DNA from: Chloroflexota bacterium
GTDB taxonomy: Bacteria; Chloroflexota; UBA6077; FW602-bin22; CADDYW01
Assembly: GCA_021323915.1 (NCBI GenBank)
Contig: JAJPKB010000640.1
Location: forward strand, 1-45,483
DNA length: 45,483 nucleotides
Direction of reading: 5' to 3'
This document shows, one piece after another, positions 17,277-26,070 of the stretch (the stretch's first letter is position 1; every line of letters starts with the position of its first letter). The notes below the pieces were generated by a model, which ran no database searches, had not been told where the DNA came from, and was given only the letters and a program-made list of their open reading frames with translations. The position numbers and the translations under genes were made by a program.

Positions 17277-18802
17277 GCCAGCTCCGTCAGCGTCAGCGTC
17301 GCTGTCCAGGGCTCCGTCAGCGTCAGCGTCGCTGTCCAGGGCTCCGTCAGCGTCAGCGTCGCTCCACCTGGCTGATTCGCCACGAACCGCCGCACGGTCG
17401 TCGTCAGACTCGCCAGTGCCGCCGCGATTGAGGCAATCGCGTGACCAATTCCCTTCACGATCGCCGCCGCCGTTGTCGCCGTCGCGGCGATCGTGTGCGT
17501 GAGTCCCTTCGCGATGCCTGCACTCGCCGCCGCCGTCGCCCCGCGCGTTGCGCTGACGCCGCGCCCCAGGCCGCTCGCCGCCGCCGCCGTCCCGCCCATC
17601 GCCTTGCCGACCGCCGTCGGTCCCCAGCGGGCGATGCTCCCTGCCGTCGCGGCGATCACTTGCAGGTGCACCTTGAGACTGCTGATCGTCGTCGCGCTGC
17701 TCACGGTCGTCAGCAGCACCTTACTCATTCCTTTACCCAGCGTCGTGCCGTTGCCGGCCATCGCACTGAGTGCATGGGCGATGGCCTTCCCCAGCGAGCT
17801 GCTATTGCCTCCCGTGGCGACACGCACAGCCGTGACGGCTTTGCTCAGCGTGAGAGCCGTGCTGGCGACGACCGGTCGGATGACGTGCGCCTGCTTGATG
17901 GCGGCAGCCGTACTTCCCACGGGGGCCGCGCGCGCGATCGCCGCCTGGCGACTCCCCTGCGCGGTGGAGTTCCCTGTCGCGGCGCGGATGGCGCCGACCG
18001 CCTTGGCAAGCGCGGCCGTCGATCCCGCCGTCGTGCTGATCGTCTGGCCGTGTGCCGTGCCGCCAGCGAAGCTGACTGCCCAGCGTTGGACAATCGGCGG
18101 CTCAAACATCGCGTACGCCGTTGCCGGATCCGCCAGCGCCGCGATCTCGGCCGCCGGGAGTGCGCGGTTGTAGATCGAGACCTTGAGGATGTCGCCGGCG
18201 AGGGTACCCCCGAAACTGCCGACGAACTTCTCCCCGAGGCCGAAATGCACGCCGGAGAAGTCGAACGTGGTCGAGACCGTACTCTGCTGCTTCCCATTGA
18301 GCCAGAGGGTGCATTGGCCCGACTGGTAGACGAAGAGCAGATGATAAAGCTGGCCCACGCTCAGGGTGCCGGTGGCCGCCAGGGTGCTCCAGGTGTTCCC
18401 GTTCCAGAGTGTCACGGCCCCGGCGCCCACTCCGGAGGAGATGCCAATCGCTCCTCCTTGGGTCGTCGACCCGCTGACCTGGGAGTACAGGCGGTGGTCG
18501 GTCGAGACGTCGGTGAAGCGTGCCCGCACCTCGACGGTCCCCGACGTTAACCCAAGATCCCCGAGGTCAATCCAGGTCGCGGTGCCGTCGAAGTGCAGCT
18601 GCGAGCCAAGCAGTCCGGCAGTCCAGCCGGCCGGACTGCTCACCGCATACGTCGTCCGCTTGGCCGCGTCGAAGACGGCGCCGCCCGCATTCTCGTTGAG
18701 AGGCAGGCAACGGACGAGCCCCCGCGCCAACGGATGCGCCCAGTTGATCCGTGCCCCGCGCGTCGGTTTTTGCTCGACCTCGGGCCAAATCGTCTTAAGC
18801 AA
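17273..18802 (-). CDS. LamG/concanavalin-like domain protein with degenerate Ala-rich repeats and C-terminal (ATLTLTEPWT)n
   Basis: N-terminal LHFDGTATWIDLGDLGLTSGTVEVRARF...HHLLFVYQSGQCTLWLNGKQQ jelly-roll pattern; repeats visible. Confidence 0.75.
   Translation of the reverse strand: MLKTIWPEVEQKPTRGARINWAHPLARGLVRCLPLNENAGGAVFDAAKRTTYAVSSPAGWTAGLLGSQLHFDGTATWIDLGDLGLTSGTVEVRARFTDVSTDHRLYSQVSGSTTQGGAIGISSGVGAGAVTLWNGNTWSTLAATGTLSVGQLYHLLFVYQSGQCTLWLNGKQQSTVSTTFDFSGVHFGLGEKFVGSFGGTLAGDILKVSIYNRALPAAEIAALADPATAYAMFEPPIVQRWAVSFAGGTAHGQTISTTAGSTAALAKAVGAIRAATGNSTAQGSRQAAIARAAPVGSTAAAIKQAHVIRPVVASTALTLSKAVTAVRVATGGNSSSLGKAIAHALSAMAGNGTTLGKGMSKVLLTTVSSATTISSLKVHLQVIAATAGSIARWGPTAVGKAMGGTAAAASGLGRGVSATRGATAAASAGIAKGLTHTIAATATTAAAIVKGIGHAIASIAAALASLTTTVRRFVANQPGGATLTLTEPWTATLTLTEPWTATLTLTELA
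17281..17370. repeat. 30-bp tandem repeat, 3 copies (last partial)
   Basis: gctccgtcagcgtcagcgtcgctgtccagg at 17281 and 17311, partial at 17341. Confidence 0.95.
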
Positions 18803-19181
18803 TCCCCGTCACCACGTCGCTTGTCACCTCGACCGTGACCGCATTGGTCGCGTCAAGATTCGTCAGGGTAAATTGCCACTGGCCATTGTCCAGGGCAAAC
18901 GTCTTGCTCGTCGTCGTACTCGGCGTGGCCACCGGGATCACCTCATCGATCGTCGGCACCGTCTCGTAAGCCGCCGTCGACCCCGCTCCGCGATAGGCTT
19001 TGAACTCTACTCCTGCCGTCGTCGAGACCGCGCCGCCGGCCGTGACCTGGACAAGTAAGCGTGCGGCAAAATCGGCCGAATAATCCAACGTCGTCGGGGC
19101 ATTCGTGACCCCCGCAGCGAGATTGGTTCCCGCCGCGATGACGTTCCCGGCCGCGCCTTTCGTGACCTGTGGTGCGGCCAT
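18795..19181 (-). CDS. Hypothetical structural protein
   Basis: 128 aa, beta-rich, abutting neighbours. Confidence 0.55.
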   Translation of the reverse strand: MAAPQVTKGAAGNVIAAGTNLAAGVTNAPTTLDYSADFAARLLVQVTAGGAVSTTAGVEFKAYRGAGSTAAYETVPTIDEVIPVATPSTTTSKTFALDNGQWQFTLTNLDATNAVTVEVTSDVVTGIA

Positions 19182-19184
19182 CGC

Positions 19185-19646
19185 TTACCCTCCCCACGCT
19201 GACCGACATTGATCCGCGGTCACCTGGACGCCTTCGCCAAAGAGCGATTCGGCCCGGCTACACGGATAGGCGTCGAGAGCGAGGATATTCGCTCCGGTCG
19301 GCGTCGTCCCCGGAAAGAGAGCTTTCAGGCGCGTGAACATGACCGAGTCCGCCGGCGGAGTTGTCAGAGACAGCGGGTCCTTCAAGAGCAGCGTGCCACT
19401 CGCGGCAATAGCCTGAATGAACGCCAGTTGCGATACCGTAAAGTTAGCCATATCGCGTTCGTCAAGGTAGCAGAGCGCGGCGGCGCTCGGTACCGCCAGT
19501 CGGGGAAGAGTCTCCCGGGATGCGCCGGGTTGGTTCAAGAGGGCCGCGACGCCAATCCAGTTCGCCACCGTGATCAACGGCGCATATCCCAGCGCCTTGG
19601 GGTCGGTCTGCAGCTCGATCTTGAGCGCGCTGAAACTGACGCTCAT
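19185..19646 (-). CDS. Hypothetical structural-region protein
   Basis: 153 aa, compact operon spacing. Confidence 0.55.
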   Translation of the reverse strand: MSVSFSALKIELQTDPKALGYAPLITVANWIGVAALLNQPGASRETLPRLAVPSAAALCYLDERDMANFTVSQLAFIQAIAASGTLLLKDPLSLTTPPADSVMFTRLKALFPGTTPTGANILALDAYPCSRAESLFGEGVQVTADQCRSAWGG

Positions 19647-20632
19647 GTATACTGCACGCTCGCCGTCAATTGCAGCGTATCGCCGGTGGCGAGGTTGATC
19701 ACCGCAAAATCAGCGAGCATGAATGCGTTCCCGCCCGCCGTCCCGGATCCCCCCACGACGTTTGCGCCACTATTGATCGCCGCCTGCGCGGTGCTCCCCC
19801 GCGCCCCGCGTGTCACCGTCCATGTTGTTGTCCCCTGGCCGGCCGTGACCGTCATCGTCTCGGCCGGATGTGTCCCATCCGAGACCTCGATGTCATAGTT
19901 TCCCGAGGTGGGGAAGCCCGTTGCCGCGCTCACCGAGATCGAAGTTGCCGTCGCCGAGGAGATCGCCGCGCTCAAGGTCGTCGCGGGCGCCGCCGCTGAG
20001 GCGTCAAAGCACCCCGCTTCGGTCACCGCCCTTGCCGCCGACGCGGTGATCGTCCCAACGATCTTCTCGGTATCCGTAATCGCCGGCGCCGCCGCGAAGC
20101 CGGCCGCCGTTGAGACCAGGCTCGCCGTGCCGGCGGCCCGGGCTTCTGGACTCGGATTGAAGAGTGCCGAGTCATAGTTCTGGTGCGTGCCGGTTCCCAG
20201 GCCCATGCCAACGTAGATCGGTTCGGTCTGTGCCACCCCGTGCAGCTTGTTCGTCGTGATCAGTTTGCCAGCGTACGCGAACACGGGGCCGCCACCGCCA
20301 ATGTGGGGGTGGGGCAGCCCGCGGAAGGGGCTGACACAGGAGTCGCGTCGGGTGCAGAGGGTGAGCGGCCGCGGCCGAAAGAGTCCGTGAATCTCCTCGT
20401 CCTTCAGGAATTGCTCGAGTGCGGGAATGGCGAGACCCTTCACCCGGCTCTTCGCGGCCGCCCGCTCGGCGTGCCTATGCCAGCCAAGGTAGCGGTCGAG
20501 CAACACCGCCCGGTGCTGGCGGGGATCGGTATGCTGGATCGCCACCACCCCGTGGTCCTCAACGCACCCACAGACACGGATAACCGTCGCCTCCCACTTC
20601 ACGACCAGTCCGGCCTTCGCGATTGCCCCCAT
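19643..20632 (-). CDS. Hypothetical structural protein
   Basis: 329 aa with TKLITTNKLHGVAQTEPIYVGMGLGTG and Ser/Ala-rich repeats. Confidence 0.55.
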   Translation of the reverse strand: MGAIAKAGLVVKWEATVIRVCGCVEDHGVVAIQHTDPRQHRAVLLDRYLGWHRHAERAAAKSRVKGLAIPALEQFLKDEEIHGLFRPRPLTLCTRRDSCVSPFRGLPHPHIGGGGPVFAYAGKLITTNKLHGVAQTEPIYVGMGLGTGTHQNYDSALFNPSPEARAAGTASLVSTAAGFAAAPAITDTEKIVGTITASAARAVTEAGCFDASAAAPATTLSAAISSATATSISVSAATGFPTSGNYDIEVSDGTHPAETMTVTAGQGTTTWTVTRGARGSTAQAAINSGANVVGGSGTAGGNAFMLADFAVINLATGDTLQLTASVQYT

Positions 20633-20644
20633 TCCCTCAACTCC

Positions 20645-21094
20645 TTATTGGTAGATCCACAGGTCCTCGACCTCGATCACGAGCTCTGCCGTGATGAGCG
20701 GGAAGCCCAAAGCGTCATCCCTGACCGGTCCGTCGACCGAGACGCTCATTTTGTCCCCCGCGATAATGCAATTCGCCACGCCCGCTATTTTCAGAGTCGG
20801 ATTCGCGTCAACGTTCGCGACCATCTGCGTGATTGCCGTACGCGTATCGGTGAGGATCTGCTCGAGCGTGCGTGTCGAATCTTCCCAGCGGTCCAGATAG
20901 AGCACGTGCACCTGATGGGTCTCTTTCTTCGCCCGAACCGCGACACGCGCACGGTCGGTGTGCGGACAGTTCACGATGAGCGCGGGATAGGGGCCGCTGA
21001 CCGCGTTGATCCCCTTCTCGACCACCGTTTGGGCGATCGTCGTGCCGGCCGGGAGGATCGTCGCCAAAGCGGTCATCACCGACTGCGCGCTCAT
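20645..21094 (-). CDS. Tail terminator-like protein
   Basis: Order (after HK97-gp10-like) and size fit. Confidence 0.45.
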   Translation of the reverse strand: MSAQSVMTALATILPAGTTIAQTVVEKGINAVSGPYPALIVNCPHTDRARVAVRAKKETHQVHVLYLDRWEDSTRTLEQILTDTRTAITQMVANVDANPTLKIAGVANCIIAGDKMSVSVDGPVRDDALGFPLITAELVIEVEDLWIYQ

Positions 21095-21570
21095 GCGCGG
21101 AAGCTCACCGCGATCGTCTCCCCCGCGAGCGCCAGCGCCGCGTTGATCGCCGGCTGCGCCCTTTCCCATGCTCGCGTCGGATAGGGGTTCGGCTTCGTCC
21201 CCGGATGCTGCACACTCCGCCGAAACACCACGCCGTTCGCCGTCTCGAAGCGCAGCGCACGCGCATTGGTTGCCACGATCATGTGCGGCTTGGTCCCGTC
21301 GATCACGTACCGGGCGTAGCTCTCGCTCGTCCAGGTGATCACGTAGCCGCCGCCGGTCGGCGTGACCGTGCTCCGCGTCTGCTTCTGGAGCTGACCAGTG
21401 CGAACGGGCGTCTCGGATCGCAGCAGCGGCGTCATGATCCGCTCGATCGCCGTGGCCAGCGACCGTTTGACCTCGCTCGTCGTCAGCTCCACCGTGGCCG
21501 CCGCTTCGACGATCCGCCGCGCCTCGTCGCCGAGCTGCGACGCATTCCGGAGGATGATCTGGAGATTCAC
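21091..21570 (-). CDS. HK97 gp10-like neck/tail-completion protein
   Basis: IMTPLLRSETPVRTGQLQKQTRSTV...SESYARYVIDGTKPH...RAWERAQPAI. Confidence 0.7.
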   Translation of the reverse strand: MNLQIILRNASQLGDEARRIVEAAATVELTTSEVKRSLATAIERIMTPLLRSETPVRTGQLQKQTRSTVTPTGGGYVITWTSESYARYVIDGTKPHMIVATNARALRFETANGVVFRRSVQHPGTKPNPYPTRAWERAQPAINAALALAGETIAVSFRA

Positions 21571-21782
21571 TGGATCAGTCCTCGACAGAACGCGACCGCC
21601 GCGGCCGCGGCGGTCTTGCGGACCCCCAGGGCCTGCCGGACCCCGGCCAAGTGATTCTTGACCGTCTGGGTGCTGATCCGCAACTGTCGGGCAACTTCTT
21701 TGGGACTCTTGCCGTCGGCAAGCATCTGGAGAATTTCGATCTGGCGCGCGCTCAGCGCTCCGCGCCTTGCTGGTGTCAGCAT
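21567..21782 (-). CDS. Minimal LuxR/NarL-type HTH protein (71 aa)
   Basis: LSARQIEILQMLADGKSPKEVARQLRISTQTVKNHLAGVRQALGVRKTAAA. Confidence 0.85.
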   Translation of the reverse strand: MLTPARRGALSARQIEILQMLADGKSPKEVARQLRISTQTVKNHLAGVRQALGVRKTAAAAAVAFCRGLIQ

Positions 21783-22106
21783 CTACTGCCTCACTGCGCG
21801 TAAGAGCGCGACCTTGAAGCTGCCCATGGTTCCCTTCTTTAGCGCGACATGGCGCACCTGCCAGAGCGGCGCTGTTCCCGTCGGATCATAGCCACTGATT
21901 TGGTCGCCGTCGACGATGTCCCAGATGGCATCGAATGTCATTCGCGCATCGTACTCCGGTGCGAACCCCCGTATGCGCAGATCGTTGCCGATCTCGCGGA
22001 TGTAGACGGGCACGGTCGCCAGGTGGAGCACGAAGACTGATTGCTTGGTCGCTGCGTTATAGCTCGCTCGCGTGGTGCTGATCGTCGCGTTGCTTGCCAG
22101 GAGCAT
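21783..22106 (-). CDS. Head-tail connector/stopper-like protein
   Basis: Position and size between adaptor and gp10-like genes. Confidence 0.5.
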   Translation of the reverse strand: MLLASNATISTTRASYNAATKQSVFVLHLATVPVYIREIGNDLRIRGFAPEYDARMTFDAIWDIVDGDQISGYDPTGTAPLWQVRHVALKKGTMGSFKVALLRAVRQ

Positions 22107-23017
22107 CAGATCATCCCCACCGTGCGCCGAAACGGCCCGAGCGCCTCCTGCAGGTCAGGATCCAGCGGCACCGGTTTCCAGTCCGCGTAGCTCACGCTCT
22201 GATCGTCCAACCGCCACTGGCGCACGCCGCCCGCCCCCAGATGCCCGCTACGCAACACGATCCGTCGACACTGCTCGAGACAGACCTCCTGGAGCACACC
22301 GGGTATCTGACCGAGCAGATAGCCGTAGGTGTAGCGCACCAAAAGGGGCAGTTCGCGCGGGAAGATCGTTGCGTAGCCAAGATTCTGAAACATCAGCGGC
22401 GTGTAGTTGATGAGCAGTCCTTTCTCCGCGTCCACCACCAGCTGCTGGATCGGAATCGGGAAGAATGACTGTCCGGGCAGCACAATCTGCACGTAGTCCA
22501 CGGTGTTCACGATGACCTGGGCGCCGCTGGCGTGCGCGCTCTGGAGCGCGCTCGTGAGGGTGATCGTCCCCGGTCCGCTCGGCACGCTTGCCCCGGCGAT
22601 CGCGATTCCGTTTTCGCCGGCGTTGTCGTTCCACTGCAGGTATTGGCCGGCGACGATATTGGACGTGTCGGCGACGCTGACGACCGTGTCTCCCTTCCCG
22701 TTCGCCGTGGTCGTCGTCGTGTTCACCACGAGTGACTGGCTGAGCACCCCCGCCCCGCCAAACACCGAGGCCGGTATCTGCGCCAACGGATATCTCCGTA
22801 AGCGCAGGGTGTTCGTGCCACGCCCCATGTAGCGCTCCTGGGCATTGGTCAGCGCGAATGTTTGTTTGCAGTAGCCGTCAATCTGGCGGGACGCGCGGGT
22901 GATCAGCGATTGGAGCTGCGCTGCGGTGTATTGGGAAAAGTCCACGCCTTGCGTCCCCCACGGCGAGAGATATTGCACCGTCGCATCCTGGAGGTCGCTC
23001 GGCTGCAAATAGCCCAT
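22106..23017 (-). CDS. Head-tail adaptor-like protein
   Basis: MGYLQPSDLQDATVQYL...ITRASRQIDGYCKQTF; downstream of the capsid genes. Confidence 0.6.
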   Translation of the reverse strand: MGYLQPSDLQDATVQYLSPWGTQGVDFSQYTAAQLQSLITRASRQIDGYCKQTFALTNAQERYMGRGTNTLRLRRYPLAQIPASVFGGAGVLSQSLVVNTTTTTANGKGDTVVSVADTSNIVAGQYLQWNDNAGENGIAIAGASVPSGPGTITLTSALQSAHASGAQVIVNTVDYVQIVLPGQSFFPIPIQQLVVDAEKGLLINYTPLMFQNLGYATIFPRELPLLVRYTYGYLLGQIPGVLQEVCLEQCRRIVLRSGHLGAGGVRQWRLDDQSVSYADWKPVPLDPDLQEALGPFRRTVGMI

Positions 23018-23018
23018 C

Positions 23019-23354
23019 TCAGCTCACGAACGCGGTCAACTTACCGCCGGTCGCCGACGCCTGCGCGGTGATTCCCTGCGCCGCGGGCACCCCGCCACTC
23101 AAAAAAGGCACGAACGTCCCCACTGCCGTGCTTGCGGGCACGTACCCGATGATCGTGCCCGCGGCTGCGCTCGCGTTGTCGTAGATCGTGACGGTTCCCG
23201 TCAGGGCTGCTGTCACGAGGACGCCGAAGATCCGCCCGGGCGTTCCCTGGATGACCTGGAGCGCGGCTGATGTGAAGTCGACCGGCACGCTCACCGCGGA
23301 CTGGGGGGAAATGACGCGTGTCTTGGCATCGACAACCTGGATCGTCTGGCTCAT
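23019..23354 (-). CDS. Hypothetical capsid-associated protein
   Basis: 111 aa, beta-rich, start ATG 23354. Confidence 0.5.
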   Translation of the reverse strand: MSQTIQVVDAKTRVISPQSAVSVPVDFTSAALQVIQGTPGRIFGVLVTAALTGTVTIYDNASAAAGTIIGYVPASTAVGTFVPFLSGGVPAAQGITAQASATGGKLTAFVS

Positions 23355-23356
23355 GA

Positions 23357-23800
23357 TCACACGCTCGGCGACGCTTCGACGACCGCGGTCAGCGCCGGCA
23401 GCGCCGCCCCGGTGCCGGCGTGGACGCTCTGCAGCGTGATGATGTCGCCGGGCTGGAGCGCAAACGCGCCACTGAACAGCGCAAGCTCGGTCAACGCGGC
23501 GAGGTTCGCCGTGGTCGCGTACGTCGTTGCGCCGGGCACGGTGCCGACGAGCGCACCGCCACGCCATTGACGGAACTGGAGCGTCTGGTAGTTCGTCGCC
23601 GCGCCGGCGATCGCGACGTCAGCGATGATGCTCAGACGTGTGAGGGTGGTGCCGATACCACTCGCGCCGGCCTTGAACACCGCGATCTCATAGTCGGCTG
23701 CTGCCGCCGCCGCCGGCACCACGGCGTGATGGGGGCGAGCCACGCCCGCCAGGCCTTCCGCCTGCGCGATCCAATCAGTTTCATTCGGATTCCAGGGCAT
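23357..23800 (-). CDS. Hypothetical capsid decoration/fibre-like protein
   Basis: 147 aa adjacent to the MCP block. Confidence 0.45.
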   Translation of the reverse strand: MPWNPNETDWIAQAEGLAGVARPHHAVVPAAAAAADYEIAVFKAGASGIGTTLTRLSIIADVAIAGAATNYQTLQFRQWRGGALVGTVPGATTYATTANLAALTELALFSGAFALQPGDIITLQSVHAGTGAALPALTAVVEASPSV

Positions 23801-24131
23801 CTTCTCCCTCGCCTTCGGCGCCTTTCGGGCGCGCCTTTCGCTTCGCTTCTTTGGCTCGCTTTGCCCGTGTCGCGATCGCGGTGTCGCTCTCCTCCGACGA
23901 ACGCGGGAGCTGACGCACCCACACGCCGCGATTCCCGCGTGCTTCGTCGGCGACGACCTTCAACAGCAACTCAATCTCCGTGGGGTCGCTGGTCCGGTAC
24001 TCGCCGTGGCGGAAGCTGATCACGTGACGCTCCGTGCGCACGAGCAAGCTCGGATTGCGCGCCCCGAAGACCGCCTCCTGGTCGAGCGCGGTCGCGATTC
24101 CACTCGGCCCAAACGGGAACTGATCGCTCAC
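23781..24131 (-). CDS. Hypothetical protein downstream of MCP
   Basis: 116 aa, basic C-terminus. Confidence 0.5.
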   Translation of the reverse strand: MSDQFPFGPSGIATALDQEAVFGARNPSLLVRTERHVISFRHGEYRTSDPTEIELLLKVVADEARGNRGVWVRQLPRSSEESDTAIATRAKRAKEAKRKARPKGAEGEGEDALESE

Positions 24132-24145
24132 CCACTCCTCCTGAG

Positions 24146-25222
24146 CTAGTACGGGAGACCGTAGATGATGGCATGCGCCTTCTGGACGCGCGCCTCGAAG
24201 CTCAGTTCGGCTGTGATCATGCGCTCGACCTGGGTTTGGACTCGGGCCAATGGCTCGGCACCCATCTTGATCAGGTCAGCGAGCTTTAGCAGCTTGCTGT
24301 TGCACAAGATCATGTAGCCGCTGGGAAGGTTCGGCTCCCAGGCCACGCAGACGGTCGAGAACCCCGTGTTGTAGAAGTCCACCGAGCCACCGCCGGTCAG
24401 GCCAGCATTGTCGCTGGTGATGATCGACGGGCGCCAGGTGTTGATCACCTCGAGCTGTCCCGACGTCACCAGGAGCAGATCGGGCATGTACGGAGTCTTC
24501 TTATCGGCGAGTTGCTTCGCGGCATCGCGCACCATCTGCTCAACCAGAGCGTTGCTCGTGTACGGAGCAGCGCCGGCATTGACGAGCACCGCGTTGCCAT
24601 AGCCGGTCACCGCGTTGCCGGTAAACGTGCCACTGTTGGCAGCCGCACCCGCGAGGATCTCGAGCAAGCCATTGAACTGACTGGTGACCGGTATTCCCGA
24701 TGCCGGCGAGGGCGACGCCGGGATACTCGCGGCCGTGTTATTCGCCGAGTTGCCCTGGACCAAGCACCACTCGATTTCGTTCAGCACTTCCGTCGTCTTC
24801 AGTTCCGTATCGAAATCAAGGGCGGCCTGATAGAGCCGCTGCAGCTCCCCTTCCTGGAGCTGGTACGAGCCGGCTCCCGTCCAGATTGCCGCCTCCGTGT
24901 CGGTCACGGCGGCGACTTTGCCAAACCGACCGATAACGTTATTGATCTGCGCCACGGTGCCAAAGTCAGCGACCGGCTTACCCCCTTCCTGGTATCCCGC
25001 CGAGCTACCGGTCGCCGTGACGAGTCCTTGCTCGTCCCAATAATGCGTTTTGCCCTTGGCCGGCACGTGGCCAAGAGGCGGCACAACCTGCGTGCCACGA
25101 ATGGTCTGGCCCTGCAGGAGCGGACGGATCGGTCCGTCCTGCAAGCTGATCAGGGCACTCAGGTCCTTGCGCTCGTAGTTCGCGCCGAGCAGCGAGTCCA
25201 TCGCTTTGCGAATCTGGTCCAC
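24146..25222 (-). CDS. Major capsid protein
   Basis: VDQIRKAMDSLLGANYERKDLSALISL...; GTG 25222 after GAGGAGGGGGAG RBS; downstream of scaffold. Confidence 0.85.
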   Translation of the reverse strand: MDQIRKAMDSLLGANYERKDLSALISLQDGPIRPLLQGQTIRGTQVVPPLGHVPAKGKTHYWDEQGLVTATGSSAGYQEGGKPVADFGTVAQINNVIGRFGKVAAVTDTEAAIWTGAGSYQLQEGELQRLYQAALDFDTELKTTEVLNEIEWCLVQGNSANNTAASIPASPSPASGIPVTSQFNGLLEILAGAAANSGTFTGNAVTGYGNAVLVNAGAAPYTSNALVEQMVRDAAKQLADKKTPYMPDLLLVTSGQLEVINTWRPSIITSDNAGLTGGGSVDFYNTGFSTVCVAWEPNLPSGYMILCNSKLLKLADLIKMGAEPLARVQTQVERMITAELSFEARVQKAHAIIYGLPY

Positions 25223-25250
25223 GGTGTTTCTCTCCCCCTCCTCGAAACTC

Positions 25251-25274
25251 AAAAAGCCGCGGTGGCCACCGCGG
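25251..25274 (-). terminator. Putative terminator/attenuator just upstream of the MCP start
   Basis: 18-bp palindrome CCGCGGTGGCCACCGCGG (25257-25274) then CTTTTTG on the - strand. Confidence 0.5.
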
Positions 25275-25290
25275 GACAGTTTGCGCTCCC

Positions 25291-26070
25291 TTAGTTCGCG
25301 ACAAGGTAGCGCAAAGCTTCTCCGAAGCTCATCGTCTTGACCGCCGCGGCCCGTTCCTTCGCCCCGTCGGTCTGTGTGGGCGCAAGCGACACGGTCGGGT
25401 TGAGCGTGCGCGGCAGCCGCGCATGGGCGATCCCGAGGTCCTCGATGGCTTTCACGACCGGCTCCAGCGCCGCGGTAATGCGCGTGTCGACGAGCTTCTC
25501 GAGCGCCTCCGTGGTCGGGATCGCCTTCGAGATCTCGTTGTCTTTCTCCTGGGCGGCCTTCAACTGCGCAAGCACCTCTTCCATCTGGCCAATCAGCTTC
25601 GTCACCTTCGCGTCGATCGCCGCGTCGGCGTCGTGTGCTTTCATCACGCTGGCGTGCGCCGGGTTGTCATCGTGATAGTGAAAGGCATCATCGCTGTGGC
25701 TGTGCTCGTGCGTATGGGTGTACACGCCGCCTTTCCCATCGCTGTGGCTGTGCTCGTGGCTATGGATGCCACTCATCCGTCCGTGCGAGCCATCATCCGC
25801 GATGAGGTGGGTCGCCATCTTGGCTTTCGCGATGGGCGCGCTTTGCTCAGCGCCCGCATCGCTATCGCCGGCGAAAAATGCCTTCATCGCCTTCACAAAG
25901 CGTTCGGCGAGAGCGCCCGAGCTTTCCGCGCCCGCGGGGTAGGCCTGTAAATCCACTTTATCCTCCTCTGCCTTGACGACGGTGATCCGGGCCCCGTCAT
26001 TCACCGGCCGGTAGCCCTTCCGGACCAGGGCGATTTTTGTGATCTTCAGGTCGCGCAGTTCTTTGGGCAT
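25291..26070 (-). CDS. Capsid scaffold-like protein with His-rich segment
   Basis: Coiled-coil C-half; HSHEHSHSDGKGGVYTHTHEHSHSDDAFHYHDD. Confidence 0.65.
   Translation of the reverse strand: MPKELRDLKITKIALVRKGYRPVNDGARITVVKAEEDKVDLQAYPAGAESSGALAERFVKAMKAFFAGDSDAGAEQSAPIAKAKMATHLIADDGSHGRMSGIHSHEHSHSDGKGGVYTHTHEHSHSDDAFHYHDDNPAHASVMKAHDADAAIDAKVTKLIGQMEEVLAQLKAAQEKDNEISKAIPTTEALEKLVDTRITAALEPVVKAIEDLGIAHARLPRTLNPTVSLAPTQTDGAKERAAAVKTMSFGEALRYLVAN

Noticed and set aside
17281-17370. CRISPR or recombination repeats
   Set aside because: 30-bp in-frame units encode a protein repeat at a gene's 3' end; no spacers.
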